Positions 1 to 6,782 of a DNA stretch of 13,210 bases are shown in pieces. Position 1 is the stretch's first letter. The number at the start of each line of letters is the position of its first letter. The notes beneath the pieces were generated by a model. The model was not told the origin of the DNA. It made no database searches and saw only the letters and a program-made list of their open reading frames with translations. The position numbers were made by a program, and so were the translations under genes. The stretch comes from Terriglobales bacterium (GTDB lineage: Bacteria; Acidobacteriota; Terriglobia; Terriglobales; Acidobacteriaceae), in the NCBI GenBank assembly GCA_015655365.1, contig JAATFE010000431.1:1-13210 (forward strand), written 5' to 3'.

Positions 1-1
1 G

Positions 2-22
2 CTAAAGGCTTTGAGGAACTAG
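2..22 (+). CDS. possible 3' end of the upstream gene (nuoB expected)
   Basis: Only six codons (reading LKALRN) and a TAG stop are visible before the nuoC start, so the product cannot be recognised from sequence. nuoB is the usual neighbour upstream of nuoC, and that is the only reason to suggest it. Another frame has a TAA at 3-5 that could equally be the end of the upstream gene. The GAGGA ribosome-binding site of nuoC lies inside this short tail, which would fit close coupling. Confidence 0.3.
   Translation, partial: LKALRN
13..17 (+). promoter_or_regulatory. ribosome-binding site deciding the TTG start of nuoC
   Basis: GAGGA lies 8 nt before the TTG at 26-28. The TAG at 20-22 in the same frame rules out any start further upstream. 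This supports TTG as the real start of nuoC. Confidence 0.6.
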
Positions 23-25
23 GGA

Positions 26-706
26 TTGAGAACTGTAGAAGAGATCAAGACGGCAATCGAGGCGGCCATTCCGGGCGCGGGCGTGGAGGTTGTGCCCAAC
101 CCCGGCCCCAGCGGGCAGCACTCGCTGCGGTTGGCCCCCGGTCATGCGGTCGAGGTGGCGAAGTTCCTGCGCGACGACGCGGAACTGGCGTTCGATTATC
201 TGTCGAACGCAACCGGCGTGGACTGGCCGGACAAGGAAATTACGGAAAAGGTCAAAGTTACCCGCCCGGTCACCAAGACCGTGGAGGGTGTGGAACAGAC
301 GGTAGACGAGACCGTCGAGGAGACTCGCAAGCGCATCGAGCCGGGCTGCCTGGAAGCGGTCTATCACCTGTTTTCCGTGGCCAAAAAACACGGACCGGTG
401 GTGATCCGGATGCGCACGGCCAATCGCACCGATCAGGTGGAACTGCCCTCGTTGACCCCCATCTGGCGGTCGGCGGAGTTTCAGGAGCGCGAGATCTTCG
501 ACCTCTTTGGGATCGTCTTTACCGGTCATCCGGACCTGCGGCGGCTGTTGATGTGGGATGGCTTCAAGGACCACCCCATGCGCCGCGATTATGTGGAGCC
601 GGACGACTTTGAGTACGAGCCCACGGCCCACGACGACGTGCTGGCCAGGGCGGCAGCGCACAAGGCGGCAACCGCAGGCCAGGAAGGGACAGGCGCCGCA
701 CGATGA
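26..706 (+). CDS. nuoC: NADH-quinone oxidoreductase subunit C (30 kDa subunit)
   Basis: This is a peripheral-arm subunit of complex I that packs against NuoD and NuoB near the quinone site and carries no cofactor. The family signature is clear at residues 153-190: [20 protein letters not shown] followed by a HPMRRDY block. The start is a TTG with a GAGGA Shine-Dalgarno sequence, and a stop codon lies in frame just upstream. Length is 226 aa, somewhat long for a stand-alone NuoC. The excess lies largely in residues 70-106, a Glu/Lys/Thr/Val-rich charged stretch between the N-terminal domain (ending near GVDWPD) and the LEAVYHLFS strand. It overlaps nuoD by 4 bp (ATGA), the second gene of the visible operon. 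The identification is secure, but the exact N-terminus depends on the non-ATG start. Confidence 0.95.
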   Translation: MRTVEEIKTAIEAAIPGAGVEVVPNPGPSGQHSLRLAPGHAVEVAKFLRDDAELAFDYLSNATGVDWPDKEITEKVKVTRPVTKTVEGVEQTVDETVEETRKRIEPGCLEAVYHLFSVAKKHGPVVIRMRTANRTDQVELPSLTPIWRSAEFQEREIFDLFGIVFTGHPDLRRLLMWDGFKDHPMRRDYVEPDDFEYEPTAHDDVLARAAAHKAATAGQEGTGAAR

Positions 707-1893
707 CCGATTCCTACCGAGTCGGCGCTTTGGCGAACGACAAGAACAAGCTGGAAGGCTGGAACCGTCCCCCGGTGATTGAGCCGGACGGCGAAGGCGA
801 ACTGCTGGAGGTGGCCATGGGGCCGCACCATCCTTCCACGCACGGCGTTTTCCGCATGGATATTGCCCTGGACGGCGAGCGCGTGATCCGGCTCAAGCCG
901 GTCTTCGGCTATCTCCATCGCAACCACGAAAAGATCGGCGAGGCAAACAGTTACCTGGCTTCCATGCCCTATACCGACCGGCTGGATTACATCTGCTCGC
1001 TCACCAATAACTGGGCCTATGCGCTGGCGGTGGAGAAGCTCGCCGGTCAGGCGGTTCCCGAGCGCGCCGAATATCTGCGGGTGATTTTGGGCGAGCTGAC
1101 CAGGGTGCAGAATCACGCCAGCTCTATCGGGTTTTTGATTCAGGAGATGGGCGCCAGCGGCACGCCGCTGATGTACGCCTACCGCGAGCGCGAAAAGATC
1201 CTGGACCTGTTCGAAGCGATCACCGGCTCACGCATGATGTGCAACTACATGCGCTTCGGCGGCTGCCGCGTGGATGCCACGCCCGCCTGGCTGGATGCGG
1301 CGCGCAAGGTGGTGGCGGGGCTGCCGGGGTTTGTGGACGAAGTGGACCGCCTGCTCAGCAGCAACGAAATTCTGATGGCGCGCACCCAGGGCGTGGGCAT
1401 CTTGAGGCCGGAACTGGCCATTAACGCCGGCGTGACCGGACCGATGTTGCGGGCCTCGGGCGTAGACTACGACATCCGCAAGGTGGATCACTACAGCATT
1501 TACGACCGCTTCAATTTCCGCGTGCCGCTGGGCGATCATTGGGATGTGTACGACCGCTTCATGGTCCGCATGTTGGAGATGCGCGAGTCGATCAAGATTC
1601 TGGAGCAGGCGCTCAGGGAGATTCCCGGCGGTCCGATCATGGACCCCAAGGCGAAGATTCGCGGCTTCCGTCCCAAGCCGGGCGAGGCCTACGGGCGGAT
1701 CGAGGCGCCCAAGGGCGAGCTGGGCTTTTATCTCATCAGCGACGGAGGGCCGAATCCTTACCGCTACCGGGTGCGTCCGCCGAGCCTGATTAATCTGACA
1801 GTGCTCGAAGACATGGCGTTGGGCGAGAATGTGGCCGACGTGGTGCTGATCTTCGGGTCCGTCGATATTGTGCTGGGTGAAGTGGATCGATAG
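703..1893 (+). CDS. nuoD: NADH-quinone oxidoreductase subunit D (49 kDa subunit)
   Basis: NuoD forms much of the quinone-binding cavity of complex I with NuoB and is related to the large subunit of NiFe hydrogenases. The diagnostic [12 protein letters not shown] block is at residues 40-51, followed by [10 protein letters not shown] and the MPYTDRLDY segment that supplies the quinone-binding tyrosine. The C-terminus DIVLGEVDR is the standard NuoD ending, so the gene is complete. Length (396 aa) is typical of the family. The ATG overlaps the nuoC stop in an ATGA. The next genes would normally be nuoE, nuoF and nuoG. Here a 146-nt gap with an inverted-repeat element follows, and then nuoI. Confidence 0.97.
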   Translation: MTDSYRVGALANDKNKLEGWNRPPVIEPDGEGELLEVAMGPHHPSTHGVFRMDIALDGERVIRLKPVFGYLHRNHEKIGEANSYLASMPYTDRLDYICSLTNNWAYALAVEKLAGQAVPERAEYLRVILGELTRVQNHASSIGFLIQEMGASGTPLMYAYREREKILDLFEAITGSRMMCNYMRFGGCRVDATPAWLDAARKVVAGLPGFVDEVDRLLSSNEILMARTQGVGILRPELAINAGVTGPMLRASGVDYDIRKVDHYSIYDRFNFRVPLGDHWDVYDRFMVRMLEMRESIKILEQALREIPGGPIMDPKAKIRGFRPKPGEAYGRIEAPKGELGFYLISDGGPNPYRYRVRPPSLINLTVLEDMALGENVADVVLIFGSVDIVLGEVDR

Positions 1894-1910
1894 TTTTTAA
1901 CTGCTGGTTG

Positions 1911-2019
1911 GCTCGTACCGTGTCCGTGTCAATTCGTGCTCTTCCAGGTCCCAAAAGTGGAACCTGGGGCACCCATTTTCCTGGGCTCGATTACGAAATC
2001 GCGAGGACACGGTACGAGC
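1911..2019. repeat. 109-bp palindromic element with 15-bp terminal inverted repeats (MITE/REP-like)
   Basis: GCTCGTACCGTGTCC at 1911-1925 is the exact reverse complement of GGACACGGTACGAGC at 2005-2019. Inside lies a second imperfect hairpin: CCAGGTCCC, a short AAAAGT loop, then GGAACCTGG. It fills most of the nuoD-nuoI gap, the only sizeable gap within the operon. It has no coding potential of its own, although a frame joined to nuoI runs through it. No target-site duplication is obvious at its ends. The inner AGGTCCC...GGAACCTGGGGCACCC motif resembles repeats I recall from acidobacterial intergenic regions, but that cannot be verified here. It could be a miniature transposable element, a REP-type palindrome, or an RNA hairpin that separates nuoCD from the membrane-arm genes. 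Confidence 0.7.
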
Positions 2020-2028
2020 AGCTTTTTT

Positions 2029-2035
2029 GGGAGGA
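2029..2035 (+). promoter_or_regulatory. ribosome-binding site deciding the TTG start of nuoI
   Basis: GGGAGGA is a strong Shine-Dalgarno sequence ending 4 nt before TTG 2040-2042. It lies just outside the inverted-repeat element (ends 2019). It favours this TTG over an upstream TTG at 1908 in the same frame, which would translate the repeat. Confidence 0.7.
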
Positions 2036-2039
2036 TTCA

Positions 2040-2681
2040 TTGTTAGGCGAGGGCATACTTAAAGGGCTGTGGGAGACGGCAAAGAATTTTACCGGCAGCT
2101 ATGTCTCCGCGGATCGGCTGACCACGGTCGAGTATCCGGAGCAGCGGATCGCTCCCATCGAGGCCACGCGCGACTTTCCTTTTCTGGTTTTTGACGAGGA
2201 GAACCGCGACGGTGGGGATCCGGTGTGGGAGGCGGGCCTGCGTTGCGTGGCCTGCCAGATTTGCGAAAAAGAGTGCCCGCCCAAGTGCATCTATATCGAG
2301 CGGTCGAAGGACAAGAAGCTGGACTACCTGGGCAAGGCGCAGTATTATCCGGCCCGCTTCGACATCGATATTTCGGTCTGCATGAGCTGCCAGATCTGCG
2401 TCGAGGTCTGCCCGTTCGACGCCATCAAGATGGATACGGAGTTTGAGTTGAGCACCACCGACCGCTTTGGCGGCCTGCTGCTGGACCGCGAGCAACTGGC
2501 CAAGCCGAACGAGTACTATCACAAGATTCATCCCGCCGAAGCCGCCGGCGTGGATGCGCACCTGGCCGAAGAGAAGGTCAAGGCAGACGCCAAGGCCAAA
2601 GCCGCCGCCGAAGCCAAGCTTGCCGCGGAAGCCAAGGCAGCAGCCGATGCCGCCGCCAAAGCAACAGGAGAAGGAGCCTAG
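2040..2681 (+). CDS. nuoI: NADH-quinone oxidoreductase subunit I (two-[4Fe-4S] ferredoxin-like subunit)
   Basis: NuoI carries clusters N6a and N6b and passes electrons from the NADH side toward NuoB and quinone. Counting from the TTG at 2040, cysteines 69, 72, 75 and 79 (CVACQICEKECP) and 114, 117, 120 and 124 (CMSCQICVEVCP) form two classic CxxCxxCxxxCP motifs. Residues 1-20 resemble the amphipathic N-terminal helix that lies on the membrane (LLKGLW-type). The start is chosen from the GGGAGG site and from where homology begins; product length is 213 aa. The C-terminal 45 residues or so are a low-complexity Ala/Lys/Glu tail, unusual for NuoI. It sits 3 nt before nuoH, reversing the common H-I order. 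The family is certain; the start is well supported but not proven. Confidence 0.94.
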   Translation: MLGEGILKGLWETAKNFTGSYVSADRLTTVEYPEQRIAPIEATRDFPFLVFDEENRDGGDPVWEAGLRCVACQICEKECPPKCIYIERSKDKKLDYLGKAQYYPARFDIDISVCMSCQICVEVCPFDAIKMDTEFELSTTDRFGGLLLDREQLAKPNEYYHKIHPAEAAGVDAHLAEEKVKADAKAKAAAEAKLAAEAKAAADAAAKATGEGA

Positions 2682-2684
2682 CCC

Positions 2685-3860
2685 ATGAGCGCGACCTTGG
2701 ACCAGATCTTCGTTCTTCTTCAGCACTGGCTGGTGAGCTTTCTGCCGGCCGTGTTGCAGCCTTTTGTCAGCGTTCTGCTGGGCGTGGTGGTGATCATCGG
2801 CCTGTTCCCGGCGCTGTTTGCCTTTGCGGTCTGGATGGAGCGCAAAGGGCTGGGCCGCATCCAGAATCGCCTCGGCCCCAACCGCGTAGGGCCCTTCGGC
2901 CTTTTGCAGCCCATCGCCGACGGCATCAAGTCGCTGACCAAGGAAGACATTGTTCCCCTCAGCGCCGATGTGGTGGTGCACTTTCTGGCTCCGCTGGTCC
3001 TTGTTGTTGCGGTGTTCATGGGCTTTGCGGTGCTGCCCATGGGACGCAACATGGTGCTGGTGGATATGGACGCCGGCCTGCTGTTCTACTTCGCCATGGG
3101 CGCGTCCACGGAGTTATCGATTTTCATGGCCGGCTGGTCGAGCCGCAATAAATATTCTCTACTGGGCGCCATGCGCGCCGTGGCCCAGATGATCAGCTAC
3201 GAGGTGCCACTGCTGATGTCGAGCGTGGCTGTGGTGATGATTGCCGGTACGCTTTCGCTCACCAAGATTGTCGCGGCGCAGAACTCCTACAGCGGCGTCT
3301 TTCCCCACTGGTATATCTTCACGCCGTGGGGGCTGGCAGGTTTCCTCATGTATGTCGTCTCTTCCATGGCGGAAACCAACCGCTCGCCCTTCGACCTGCC
3401 TGAAGGCGAATCGGAACTGGTGGCGGGCTACTTCACCGAGTATTCAGGCTTCAAGTTCGCGCTCTTCTTTCTGGGCGAGTATCTGGCCATGTTCTCCATC
3501 TCCGGACTGGGAACCGTGCTGTTTCTGGGCGGCTGGTCGGCGCCCTTCTCGTTCCTGACCTGGGTTCCGTCCTGGATCTGGTTCTTCTCAAAGTTGATGA
3601 TGTCGATCTCCGTTTTCATCTGGATTCGCGGCACCTTGCCTCGCCTGCGCCAGGACCAGTTGATGAATTTCGCCTGGAAGTTTGTGCTGCCCATGACCCT
3701 GCTCAATCTCTTTGTGGCCGCGCTGTGGCGGTTCCTGGGCGAAGGGTGGGAGCGTTGGGTGATCTGCTCGGTAATCCTGCTGCTGGCCTATGTGGTGCTG
3801 GGCCGGACGGGGATGCGCGAGGGCAAATTCGGCCCCAGGAGATACCGCTATGCCGAGTAA
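2685..3860 (+). CDS. nuoH: NADH-quinone oxidoreductase subunit H
   Basis: NuoH is the membrane subunit joining the peripheral arm to the pumps; it forms part of the quinone chamber and the first half-channel. Signatures are present: ERKGLGRIQNRLGPNRVGP at residues 52-70, followed by LLQPIADGIK, and AETNRSPFDLPEGESELVAG at 229-248 with its string of conserved acidic residues on the first loops. About eight or nine hydrophobic segments are visible, and the length (391 aa) is normal to slightly long. A GGAGAAGGAG Shine-Dalgarno sequence overlaps the end of nuoI, only 3 nt separating the genes. It is followed by nuoJ after 33 nt. Nothing appears broken. Confidence 0.97.
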   Translation: MSATLDQIFVLLQHWLVSFLPAVLQPFVSVLLGVVVIIGLFPALFAFAVWMERKGLGRIQNRLGPNRVGPFGLLQPIADGIKSLTKEDIVPLSADVVVHFLAPLVLVVAVFMGFAVLPMGRNMVLVDMDAGLLFYFAMGASTELSIFMAGWSSRNKYSLLGAMRAVAQMISYEVPLLMSSVAVVMIAGTLSLTKIVAAQNSYSGVFPHWYIFTPWGLAGFLMYVVSSMAETNRSPFDLPEGESELVAGYFTEYSGFKFALFFLGEYLAMFSISGLGTVLFLGGWSAPFSFLTWVPSWIWFFSKLMMSISVFIWIRGTLPRLRQDQLMNFAWKFVLPMTLLNLFVAALWRFLGEGWERWVICSVILLLAYVVLGRTGMREGKFGPRRYRYAE

Positions 3861-3893
3861 TCTTTACGAGTCAAAAGAAAGGACAGGCTGCCG

Positions 3894-4394
3894 ATGAGCT
3901 TTGTGTTTTACATTCTTGCAGCCTTGACGCTGGCTGGCGCGCTGGCCGCGGTGCTGCTGAAAAACACCGTGCACTGCGCCCTGGCGCTGACCGTGGCCTT
4001 TGCCGGGCTGGCGTTCCTGTTCCTCCAACTCGACGCGCAGTTTGCAGGCTTTGCGCAGGTCCTGGTTTATATCGGCGCGGTGGCCATCCTGGTGGTCTTC
4101 GCCATCCTGTTGACGCGCGGTTCGGAAACTCCCAAGGACGGCGTTTACAGCCGCAACTGGCTGGCCGGCTTGGTGATTGCCGCCGGCGTGTTTGCGGCGC
4201 TGGGTTGGGCGGTGTTGCAGAGCGTGCCCGGTTTGCCGCACGAGACTGCCGCGCCCCAGGTATCGGTATTGCAAATTGGCAATGCGCTCATGACCCGCTA
4301 CGTGCTGCCGCTGGAGATTGTGGCGGTGCTGCTGACCCTGGCCTTGATCGGTGCGGTGATTGTGGCCATGCACCAGAAAGTGGAGGCTCAATGA
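3894..4394 (+). CDS. nuoJ: NADH-quinone oxidoreductase subunit J
   Basis: NuoJ is a small membrane subunit of complex I next to NuoK; its TM3 is thought to switch conformation and couple the quinone chamber to the pumps. The family hallmark is the segment around VLVYIGAVAILVVFAILL (residues 56-73), equivalent to the VYVGAVxVLFLFV stretch. Five hydrophobic segments are visible over 166 aa, a normal length. The ATG is preceded by AAAGGA at a spacing of about 10 nt, and the stop overlaps the nuoK start as ATGA. The sequence is divergent, as usual for this subunit, so position in the operon adds weight to the call. Confidence 0.93.
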   Translation: MSFVFYILAALTLAGALAAVLLKNTVHCALALTVAFAGLAFLFLQLDAQFAGFAQVLVYIGAVAILVVFAILLTRGSETPKDGVYSRNWLAGLVIAAGVFAALGWAVLQSVPGLPHETAAPQVSVLQIGNALMTRYVLPLEIVAVLLTLALIGAVIVAMHQKVEAQ

Positions 4395-4702
4395 CGCCGC
4401 TCGTGGGATATCTTCTGGTGGCCGCGCTGTTGTTTGCCATCGGGCTGGCTGGCGCGCTCACGCGGCGCAACGCCATCCTGGTGCTGATCGGGATTGAGTT
4501 GATGCTGAATGCCGCCAACCTGAACCTGATTGCCTTTTGGCGCTATGGGCCGCATCCCGAACTGCTCACAGGCATGATGTTTGCCATTTTTTCCATTGCC
4601 GTGGCTGCGGCCGAAGCGGCGGTTGGCCTGGGGCTGGTGATTTCGATTCATCGCCACGCCCACACCACGGACTTGGACGCCATGAACAGGATGAAGGGGT
4701 GA
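4391..4702 (+). CDS. nuoK: NADH-quinone oxidoreductase subunit K
   Basis: NuoK is a three-helix MrpC-like membrane subunit. The two buried glutamates needed for proton transfer are both visible: Glu36 in GIELMLNAANLN, and Glu75 in AAAEAAVGLGLV. Length is 103 aa, as expected. The frame stays open far upstream through nuoJ and nuoH. The ATG at 4391 is chosen because it forms an ATGA overlap with the nuoJ stop, has GGAGG 4 nt ahead, and gives the canonical N-terminus. It is followed after a few nucleotides by nuoL. Identification is secure. Confidence 0.96.
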   Translation: MTPLVGYLLVAALLFAIGLAGALTRRNAILVLIGIELMLNAANLNLIAFWRYGPHPELLTGMMFAIFSIAVAAAEAAVGLGLVISIHRHAHTTDLDAMNRMKG

Positions 4703-4709
4703 GGGGTTG

Positions 4710-6782
4710 ATGCAAGAAGCAATTTCGTTCACTCCGCAACTCGTTGCCTCGCCCATCGCACAGATGCTGTGGCTGATTCCCGCGCTGCCCATCGTGGCTG
4801 CGGGCGTCTCCGCGCTGCTCGGCCAGCCCCGGCGCAAAACTGCGGCTGGTTTGGCCATCGGGTCGATGAGTTTTTCGCTGCTGCTTGCGCTGGCCGCCTT
4901 TGCGCATGTGGTGGGCAGTTGGGCGGGCGGCGTGGCAGCGCGCGAGACGGTCAGCCTCACCTGGATTCAAGTGGGCGCGGTCAATGTGGACCTGGGCTGG
5001 GTGCTCGATCCGCTCTCCGCCGCGATGCTGGTGATGGTCACGCTGGTGGGGCTGCTGATCTTTATCTACTCCGTCAGCTACATGGCCCACGACGAAAACT
5101 TCACCCGCTTCTTCTGCTTCCTCTCCCTGTTTGCCGGCGGCATGTTGACGGTGGTCATCGCCAACAGCCTGCTCCTGCTCTTCATGGGTTGGGAGATCGT
5201 GGGGCTCACCTCCTATCTGCTAATCGGCTTCTGGTATCAAAAGCCCTCGGCGGCCGCGGCAGCTAAAAAGGCATTTCTCACCACGCGCGTGGGCGACGTC
5301 TTCTTCCTGCTCGGCATGGTCTGGCTGTTTGCGCAGACCGGCACGCTGCTCTTCTATAACGGCGGCTCGGGTTCCATGGAGGCCACGGCCCTGGCTAGTC
5401 TGCTGGCGCAGCCGGCGGCGCTGGGCTTGTCTGCCGCGGGCGCCATCGGCCTGCTGATCTTTGCCGGAGCGGCGGGCAAAAGCGGCCAGTTCCCCTTGCA
5501 TGTGTGGCTGCCCGATGCCATGGAAGGCCCCACGCCGGTTTCCGCGCTGATTCACGCGGCAACCATGGTGGCGGCGGGCGTTTACCTCGTGGCCCGCGTC
5601 TATCCGCTGATGCAGGCCGGCGCTCTGACCGGCGGCACCACGACGGCGCTCACTGTAGTGACTTGGGTCGGTGCGATCACGGCGGTTTTTGCCGCTCTGA
5701 TCGCCGTTGCCCAGAACGACATCAAGCGCATCCTGGCCTACTCGACGGTTTCGCAGCTTGGCTACATGATGGCCGGCCTCGGCATGGGCGGCGTGGCCGT
5801 GGGCATGTTCCACCTCATCACTCACGCTTTCTTCAAAGCGCTCCTCTTCATGGGAGCCGGTTCGGTGATCCACGGCAGCCACGAGGAGCAGGACATTCGC
5901 AAGATGGGCGGCCTCAAGTCGGCCATGCCCGTCACTTTCCTTACTTACGCTATCGGCATGTTGGCGCTGTGCGGGTTTCCGCTGCTCTTCTCCGGCTTCT
6001 GGAGCAAGGACGGCATTCTGGAAGCGGCGCAGCACTGGAGCGCGAATCGAGCGCCGTTTTACATGCTGGTCTTTGGTGCGCTGCTGACCGCCTTTTACAT
6101 GACTCGTCAGGTGGCGTACGTCTTCTTCGGCCAAACGCGCGGCGAAAAGCACGCGCACGAAAGCCCCAGGGTGATGACCCTGCCGCTGGCAATCCTGGCC
6201 TTCTTTGCCGTGGCGCTGGGCGCGATCGGCACCCCGGCCTGGCCGTGGTTCCGGGCCTTCCTTGACGGCAATGCTGCCGGCTTCGACCTGCACGGATTTG
6301 CCGAGCCGGGACTGCTGGCGCTGATGGGAACTTCGACCGTGGTGGTCTTCCTCGGCCTCGGGCTAGGCTGGCTGCTCTATGGCGGAAAGTCTCCCGCGCC
6401 GGAGGAGCCGGACGTGCTGGAAAAGGCGTCGCCTCTGGTTTGGGGCTGGCTGCGCAACCGGCTTTATGTGGATGAATTCTATGGAGTGACGGTGATTGCC
6501 TTCTACGCATGGTGGGCGCGGGTGGCCGACTGGCTGGACCGCCGGGTTTGGGGCGGATTGGTTACCTTTGTGGCCTGGAGCTTCCGCGGTTGGGCGCACT
6601 TGAATCGCTTCCTCGATACCAACGTGGTCGACGGCGGCTTCGACAAGGGCTGCGAAGAGCTTTCCACCGGCGGCGGGCTGCTGGTTCGCGTGCAGAACGG
6701 CCGGGTGCAAACCTACCTCCGGCTGCTGGCCTTGGCTGTAGTGGTGTTGGTCGCAATCCTGATTTGGAGCAGCCGGGCATGA
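4710..6782 (+). CDS. nuoL: NADH-quinone oxidoreductase subunit L with extended lateral helix
   Basis: NuoL is the distal antiporter-like pump (MrpA type) of complex I; its C-terminal amphipathic helix HL runs back along the other pumps. Key pump residues are present: Glu162 in GWEIVGLTSYL, Lys257 in GAAGKSGQFPLHVWLPDAM, His282 in ALIHAATMVAAGVYL, and a TM12 lysine in FSGFWSKDGIL. The 690-aa product is longer than the roughly 610-aa E. coli protein. Between LYVDEFYG (from residue 585) and VVDGG lie about 50 residues, which I estimate to be 20-26 more than in ordinary NuoL, rich in Trp and amphipathic. ATG 4710 is preferred over the adjoining TTG 4707, with a purine-rich GAAGGGGTGAGGGG upstream. 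The stop overlaps nuoM (ATGA). Confidence 0.96.
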   Translation: MQEAISFTPQLVASPIAQMLWLIPALPIVAAGVSALLGQPRRKTAAGLAIGSMSFSLLLALAAFAHVVGSWAGGVAARETVSLTWIQVGAVNVDLGWVLDPLSAAMLVMVTLVGLLIFIYSVSYMAHDENFTRFFCFLSLFAGGMLTVVIANSLLLLFMGWEIVGLTSYLLIGFWYQKPSAAAAAKKAFLTTRVGDVFFLLGMVWLFAQTGTLLFYNGGSGSMEATALASLLAQPAALGLSAAGAIGLLIFAGAAGKSGQFPLHVWLPDAMEGPTPVSALIHAATMVAAGVYLVARVYPLMQAGALTGGTTTALTVVTWVGAITAVFAALIAVAQNDIKRILAYSTVSQLGYMMAGLGMGGVAVGMFHLITHAFFKALLFMGAGSVIHGSHEEQDIRKMGGLKSAMPVTFLTYAIGMLALCGFPLLFSGFWSKDGILEAAQHWSANRAPFYMLVFGALLTAFYMTRQVAYVFFGQTRGEKHAHESPRVMTLPLAILAFFAVALGAIGTPAWPWFRAFLDGNAAGFDLHGFAEPGLLALMGTSTVVVFLGLGLGWLLYGGKSPAPEEPDVLEKASPLVWGWLRNRLYVDEFYGVTVIAFYAWWARVADWLDRRVWGGLVTFVAWSFRGWAHLNRFLDTNVVDGGFDKGCEELSTGGGLLVRVQNGRVQTYLRLLALAVVVLVAILIWSSRA

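Noticed and set aside
1908..2039. An N-terminal extension of nuoI by 44 codons starting from TTG 1908
   Set aside because: The extension translates the inverted-repeat element and has no NuoI resemblance; a strong GGGAGGA site and the family start point to TTG 2040.
3725..4390. Long open frame leading into nuoK
   Set aside because: It is an alternate reading of nuoH and nuoJ DNA; nuoK homology starts only at ATG 4391.
4707..4709. TTG as the nuoL start
   Set aside because: ATG is the very next codon, in the same frame and at better spacing from the purine-rich site.
6509..6778. Open frame upstream of nuoM
   Set aside because: It overlaps nuoL in another frame; ATG 6779 with its ATGA overlap is the natural start.
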